This document shows positions 6,400-8,880 of a DNA stretch of 8,880 nt, in pieces. This DNA is from JASFRI01 sp050115015. GTDB lineage: Bacteria; Acidobacteriota; Polarisedimenticolia; CBDVAL01. The notes beneath the pieces are model-generated. The model ran no database searches. It had not been told where the DNA came from and saw only the letters and a list, made by a program, of their open reading frames with translations. Made by a program: the position numbers and the translations under genes. Positions within the stretch are counted from its first letter, which is position 1; every line of letters begins with the position of its first letter. The stretch is from NCBI GenBank assembly GCA_050115015.1, contig JASFRI010000169.1:1-8880 (forward strand), written 5' to 3'.

Positions 6400-7026
6400 T
6401 TACTTGGAGTAGAGCTCGACGATCAGCTGCTCCTGGATCGGGAGCGTGACGTGCTCGCGGGCCGGCAGCGAGAGCACGGCACCGCGGAAGTTTCCGGCAT
6501 CGACCTGGAGCCACTCGGGAACGCCCCTGGACTGCGCCGCCTCGACGCTGGCCTGGATGAACTCGTTCTTTCGGGACTTCTCCCGGATCTGGACCTCGTC
6601 TCCCGTCTTCACCTGGAACGAGGGGACATCCACGATTCGTCCGTTGACCATCACGTGCCGGTGGTTGACGAGCTGCCGGCTCTGGGCGCGCGAGGAGGCG
6701 AACCCCATCCGGAACACCACGTTGTCCAGGCGCCTCTCCAGGAAGGAGAGCAGGTTGTCACCGGTCTTTCCCCTCTTGCGATCGGCGCTCTTGAAATAGA
6801 GGCCGAACTGCCGTTCCAGGACGCCGTAGACGCGGCGGAGCTTCTGCTTCTCCCGCAGCTGGACGCCGTAGGCCTGCACCTTCGAGCGACGCCGTCCGTG
6901 CTGCCCGGGCGCGTAGTTCCGACGCTCGATGGCGCATTTCTCCGTGAAACACCGGTCCCCCTTCAGGAAGAGCTTCATGGTCTCCCGTCGGCAGAGCCGG
7001 CAAACCGGTCCCGAGTATCTTGCCAC
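6400..7026 (-). CDS. rpsD: 30S ribosomal protein S4, zinc-binding (C+) form
   Basis: S4 is a primary 16S rRNA-binding protein that starts assembly of the small-subunit body; in E. coli it also represses the alpha operon. The 208-residue protein carries Cys9, Cys12, Cys26 and Cys31 in the N-terminal arm, the four-cysteine zinc site of the C+ form seen in Thermus S4. The Asn-Tyr-Ala-Pro-Gly-Gln-His-Gly motif is at 37-44, and the S4 RNA-binding domain spans roughly 98-160, with Arg-Leu-Asp-Asn-Val-Val at 99-104 and His-Val-Met-Val-Asn-Gly at 124-129. The start is GTG (7024-7026), with GGAGG five bases upstream (7032-7036), giving the expected Met-Ala-Arg-Tyr. It is 33 bases after rpsK. Confidence 0.98.
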   Translation of the reverse strand: MARYSGPVCRLCRRETMKLFLKGDRCFTEKCAIERRNYAPGQHGRRRSKVQAYGVQLREKQKLRRVYGVLERQFGLYFKSADRKRGKTGDNLLSFLERRLDNVVFRMGFASSRAQSRQLVNHRHVMVNGRIVDVPSFQVKTGDEVQIREKSRKNEFIQASVEAAQSRGVPEWLQVDAGNFRGAVLSLPAREHVTLPIQEQLIVELYSK

Positions 7027-7031
7027 GTGTT

Positions 7032-7036
7032 CCTCC
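7032..7036 (-). promoter_or_regulatory. Ribosome binding site of rpsD (GTG start)
   Basis: GGAGG lies five bases before a GTG codon. It decides the non-ATG start of rpsD, which yields the conserved Met-Ala-Arg-Tyr N-terminus. Confidence 0.75.
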
Positions 7037-7059
7037 GTCGTCCGCCGGCCGTCGCGGCG

Positions 7060-7455
7060 TCAGACCCGACGCCGCTTGGGCGGCCTGCAGCCGTTATGTG
7101 GGATCGGGGTGACGTCCTTGATGGACTTGACCTCGAGACCTCCGTGCTGGAGAGCTCGTATCGAGGACTCCCGTCCGGAGCCCGGCCCCTTCACCCTCAC
7201 CTCCACCTGGCGCACCCCGTGCTCCTTCGCCGCCTGGGCCGCCGCCGCGGCCGCAAGCTGCGCGGCGAACGGCGTGCCCTTCCGGGAGCCCTTGAAGTTC
7301 TGGCACCCGGAGGAGGACCAGGCGAGGACATTGCCCTGGGGGTCCGTGATGGTGATGATCGTGTTGTTGAAAGTCGCGTGAATGTGGGCGACGCCGAAGG
7401 GGACGTTCTTCTTCTCCTTCTTCTTGCCGCCCTTCTTCCGCCTGGTCGTTGCCAT
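7060..7455 (-). CDS. rpsK: 30S ribosomal protein S11
   Basis: S11 sits on the small-subunit platform next to S6, S18 and S21 and contacts mRNA near the E site. The 131-residue protein has a basic Lys/Arg-rich N-terminus (residues 5-16), then Ala-His-Ile-His-Ala-Thr-Phe-Asn-Asn-Thr at about 23-32, Gly-Ser-Arg-Lys-Gly-Thr-Pro-Phe-Ala-Ala-Gln, and Val-Lys-Gly-Pro-Gly-Ser-Gly-Arg-Glu. The end is the highly conserved Asp-Val-Thr-Pro-Ile-Pro-His-Asn-Gly-Cys-Arg-Pro-Pro-Lys. A run of six alanines occurs in the central helix. The ATG start has AGGAG (7463-7467) seven bases upstream. It lies 39 bases after rpsM. All family landmarks are intact. Confidence 0.99.
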   Translation of the reverse strand: MATTRRKKGGKKKEKKNVPFGVAHIHATFNNTIITITDPQGNVLAWSSSGCQNFKGSRKGTPFAAQLAAAAAAQAAKEHGVRQVEVRVKGPGSGRESSIRALQHGGLEVKSIKDVTPIPHNGCRPPKRRRV

Positions 7456-7494
7456 TCTCTCGCTCCTGGATCCGGGGCCACGCCCCTGACTGGC

Positions 7495-7884
7495 TCAGCC
7501 CTTCTTCCCGCCGGGCGCCTTCTTCTTGCCCGGGATCGCCCGACGCGGCCCCTTCTTGGTCCGGGCGTTGGTATGGGTCCGCTGACCGCGCGCAGGGAGG
7601 CTGCGCCGGTGGCGCATTCCCCGGTACGATCCGATGTCCATCAGTCGCTTGATGTCCATCGCGACGTTCTTCCGCAGGTCGCCCTCGACGCCGCCCTCCT
7701 CCTGGATCACCTGGCCGATCCGGCGGACCTCGTCCTCCGCGAGGTCCTTGACCTTGATGTTCCCGGCCACGTTCGCCTTGTCGAGGATCTTCCGCGATCG
7801 GGTCCGTCCGATTCCGAAGATGTACATAAGAGCGATCTCCACATGTTTCGCCTGTGGAAGATCCACACCGGAGATGCGTGCCAT
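7495..7884 (-). CDS. rpsM: 30S ribosomal protein S13
   Basis: S13 is in the small-subunit head; it bridges to the large subunit, and its C-terminal tail reaches the P-site tRNA. The 129-residue protein begins Met-Ala-Arg-Ile-Ser-Gly-Val-Asp-Leu-Pro. It has the helix-two-turn-helix Gly-Ile-Gly-Arg-Thr-Arg-Ser near 24-30 and the signature Gly-Ser-Tyr-Arg-Gly-Met-Arg-His-Arg-Arg at 85-94, followed by Leu-Pro-x-Arg-Gly-Gln-Arg-Thr. The tail (110-129) is rich in Lys, Arg and Gly and slightly long. The ATG is preceded by AGGAGG (7892-7897) at a spacing of seven. Only 31 bases separate it from rpmJ, leaving no room for the long leader found before rpsM in E. coli. Confidence 0.99.
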   Translation of the reverse strand: MARISGVDLPQAKHVEIALMYIFGIGRTRSRKILDKANVAGNIKVKDLAEDEVRRIGQVIQEEGGVEGDLRKNVAMDIKRLMDIGSYRGMRHRRSLPARGQRTHTNARTKKGPRRAIPGKKKAPGGKKG

Positions 7885-7915
7885 CCCTCTGCCTCCTGAT
7901 CGCTTCCTGGCCGTC

Positions 7916-8029
7916 TCAGCCCTGGCGCTGCTTGTGCTTCTTGTTGGTGCAGATGATCCGGATCACCCCCTGACGTCGGACCACCTTGCACTTGGGACAC
8001 ATTTTCTTGACCGATGCTCGGACCTTCAT
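7916..8029 (-). CDS. rpmJ: 50S ribosomal protein L36, zinc-ribbon (C+) form
   Basis: This 37-codon gene was found by translating the minus strand in the 140-base space between infA and rpsM. It starts ATG-AAG-GTC at 8029 and ends TGA at 7916-7918. The product starts Met-Lys-Val-Arg-Ala-Ser-Val-Lys-Lys-Met and carries Cys11, Cys14, Cys27 and His32, the zinc ribbon of standard L36, with the usual Asn-Lys-Lys-His-Lys-Gln-Arg-Gln-Gly end. L36 binds 23S rRNA near the GTPase-associated region. GAGG lies five bases before the start (8035-8038). The position between infA and rpsM is the usual one. Confidence 0.98.
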   Translation of the reverse strand: MKVRASVKKMCPKCKVVRRQGVIRIICTNKKHKQRQG

Positions 8030-8054
8030 GATTTCCTCGAAGCGCTGTTTTCCG

Positions 8055-8273
8055 CTACTTGTACCGGTACACGATGCGCCCGCGGGTCAGGTCGTACGGA
8101 GAAAGCTCCACCAGGACCCGATCCCCGGGCAGAATGCGGATGAAGTGCTTCCGCATCTTGCCCGAGATGTGGGCGAGTACCCTATGCTTGTTCTCGAGCT
8201 CCACCCGGAACATGGCGTTCGGCAGCGGCTCGATCACCGTAGCCTCCACCTGTATCGCATCTTCCTTGGGCAT
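8055..8273 (-). CDS. infA: Translation initiation factor IF-1
   Basis: IF-1 is a single OB-fold (S1-like) protein that binds the ribosomal A site and works with IF-2 and IF-3 in initiation. The conserved core is unmistakable: Glu-Pro-Leu-Pro-Asn-Ala-Met-Phe-Arg-Val, then Leu-Ala-His-Ile-Ser-Gly-Lys-Met-Arg, Arg-Ile-Leu-Pro-Gly-Asp and Ser-Pro-Tyr-Asp-Leu-Thr-Arg-Gly-Arg-Ile. I chose the ATG at 8271-8273, giving 72 residues, the family length. An in-frame TTG one codon earlier is too close (one base) to the AGGAGG at 8278-8283, whereas the ATG is four bases from it. The start overlaps the map stop by one base (TGATG), suggesting coupled translation. Confidence 0.99.
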   Translation of the reverse strand: MPKEDAIQVEATVIEPLPNAMFRVELENKHRVLAHISGKMRKHFIRILPGDRVLVELSPYDLTRGRIVYRYK

Positions 8274-8880
8274 CAACCCTCCTGCGCCAGGCCGCGGGAG
8301 AGGCCGTCCTGGCCCAGCACCTGCGGTCCCCTGGCCGTGATGGCCACCGAACGCTCGAAATGAGCGGAGAGGCTACCATCCCGCGTCGACGCCGTCCAAC
8401 CGTCGTCCCCTATCCTCGTCTCGGGCCTTCCCACATTGACCATGGGCTCGATGGCCAAGACCATCCCCTCCACCAGCCGGACGTCCCGCCCCGACATGAC
8501 GTAGTTGGGCACCGGAGGATCCTCGTGCATCGAGGTTCCGATGCCGTGGCCGACGAACTCCCGGACCACCGAGAGCCCCTCCCTCTCGACCGTCTCCTGC
8601 ACCGCCCGGGAGATGTCGCTGATCCGGTTTCCCGGGCGGCAGGCCTCGATCCCGGCGAACAGGGAGCGCTCGGTGACGTCCATCAGATGCTTCGCCTCGG
8701 CACTGATCTCTCCCACGGCCACCGTGATGGCCGCGTCCCCCACGAAGCCCTCCACGACGCTCCCGAAATCGAGGCCGATGATGTCCCCCTCGCGGAGGGC
8801 CTTCTTCTCCGACGGGATGCCATGGACGATCTCCTCGTTCACGGAGGCGCACAGCACGTTGGGGTATCCCCGGTAGCCCA
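8273..8880 (-). CDS. map: Methionine aminopeptidase type I, 5'-partial
   Basis: Map removes the initiator methionine from new proteins using two metal ions. The frame stays open to the window edge: codons upstream of the GTG at 8857 read Gly-Tyr-Arg-Gly-Tyr-Pro-Asn, which matches the family sequence before the Val-Asn-Glu motif. That GTG is therefore internal, and roughly 45-60 N-terminal residues are missing. All five metal ligands are visible: Asp at 8768-8770, Asp at 8735-8737, His at 8546-8548 (Gly-His-Gly-Ile-Gly), Glu at 8447-8449 (Ala-Ile-Glu-Pro-Met) and Glu at 8354-8356 (His-Phe-Glu). The substrate-side His of Val-His-Gly-Ile-Pro is also present. It is the first visible gene of the operon; adk and secY would be expected upstream. 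Confidence 0.98.
   Translation of the reverse strand, partial: GYRGYPNVLCASVNEEIVHGIPSEKKALREGDIIGLDFGSVVEGFVGDAAITVAVGEISAEAKHLMDVTERSLFAGIEACRPGNRISDISRAVQETVEREGLSVVREFVGHGIGTSMHEDPPVPNYVMSGRDVRLVEGMVLAIEPMVNVGRPETRIGDDGWTASTRDGSLSAHFERSVAITARGPQVLGQDGLSRGLAQEG
8278..8283 (-). promoter_or_regulatory. Ribosome binding site of infA, inside the map 3' end
   Basis: A perfect AGGAGG on the minus strand lies within the last codons of map. It is four bases from the ATG at 8273 and one base from the TTG at 8276, which favours the ATG. Ribosomes finishing map at the overlapping TGATG could re-initiate here. Confidence 0.75.

Noticed and set aside
7474..7486. Small GGGGC/GCCCC hairpin between rpsM and rpsK.
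   Set aside because: Five pairs with a three-base loop and no T-tract is expected by chance in GC-rich spacer.
5058..7899. Long plus-strand frames opposite rplQ, rpoA, rpsD, rpsK and rpsM (463 and 482 codons).
   Set aside because: They mirror highly conserved genes on the other strand. The open frames follow from GC-biased third codon positions.
8855..8857. GTG at 8857 as the start of map.
   Set aside because: The frame upstream encodes conserved Map residues to the window edge, so this codon is internal.
1..8880. Search for mobile elements, phage genes, CRISPR arrays, tRNA or rRNA genes and defence systems.
   Set aside because: Every stretch is accounted for by housekeeping genes with gaps of at most 116 bases. 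No repeats, integrase or transposase frames or tRNA-like folds were seen.

Overview
This window is a GC-rich, almost entirely coding piece of a bacterial chromosome. On the minus strand it carries the distal half of a ribosomal-protein operon followed by carB. On the plus strand it carries the end of an ADP-heptose (lipopolysaccharide core precursor) gene pair that converges on carB. The heptose genes point to a Gram-negative (diderm) bacterium. The RpoA N-terminus (Trp-Lys-Gly-Phe-Gln-Lys-Pro-Lys-Arg-Leu), the GC content and the split heptose genes remind me of Acidobacteriota or a neighbouring GC-rich phylum. That is recall-based and tentative.

Layout, plus strand: 1-938 is a PfkB-type heptose-7-phosphate kinase, cut at its 5' end by the window edge. 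At 935-1438, overlapping it by ATGA, is the heptose-1-phosphate adenylyltransferase. Together they do what the fused HldE protein does in E. coli.

Layout, minus strand, in transcription order from the right edge: map (5' end cut off), infA, rpmJ, rpsM, rpsK, rpsD, rpoA and rplQ. This is the usual bacterial order of the end of the spc/alpha ribosomal cluster, with gaps of 25 to 87 bases and a one-base overlap between map and infA. A strong intrinsic terminator lies 32 bases past the rplQ stop (4718-4746). It is followed by carB (4662 down to 1435), the complete large subunit of carbamoyl phosphate synthase, with no carA in view. The carB and adenylyltransferase stop codons overlap inside a shared CTAG (1435-1438).

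The minus-strand genes supply translation initiation (IF-1), N-terminal Met removal (Map), four small-subunit and large-subunit ribosomal proteins of the core cluster (S13, S11, S4, L17) plus L36, and the RNA polymerase alpha subunit. carB starts pyrimidine and arginine synthesis. No gap exceeds 116 bases. I found no tRNA, rRNA, CRISPR array, insertion sequence or phage gene, and no sign of an undescribed system. The points worth a second look are the terminator and hairpins around carB, the zero-gap convergent junction, the lysine-rich tail on L17, the lack of an E. coli-style alpha-operon leader, and active-site substitutions in the adenylyltransferase.
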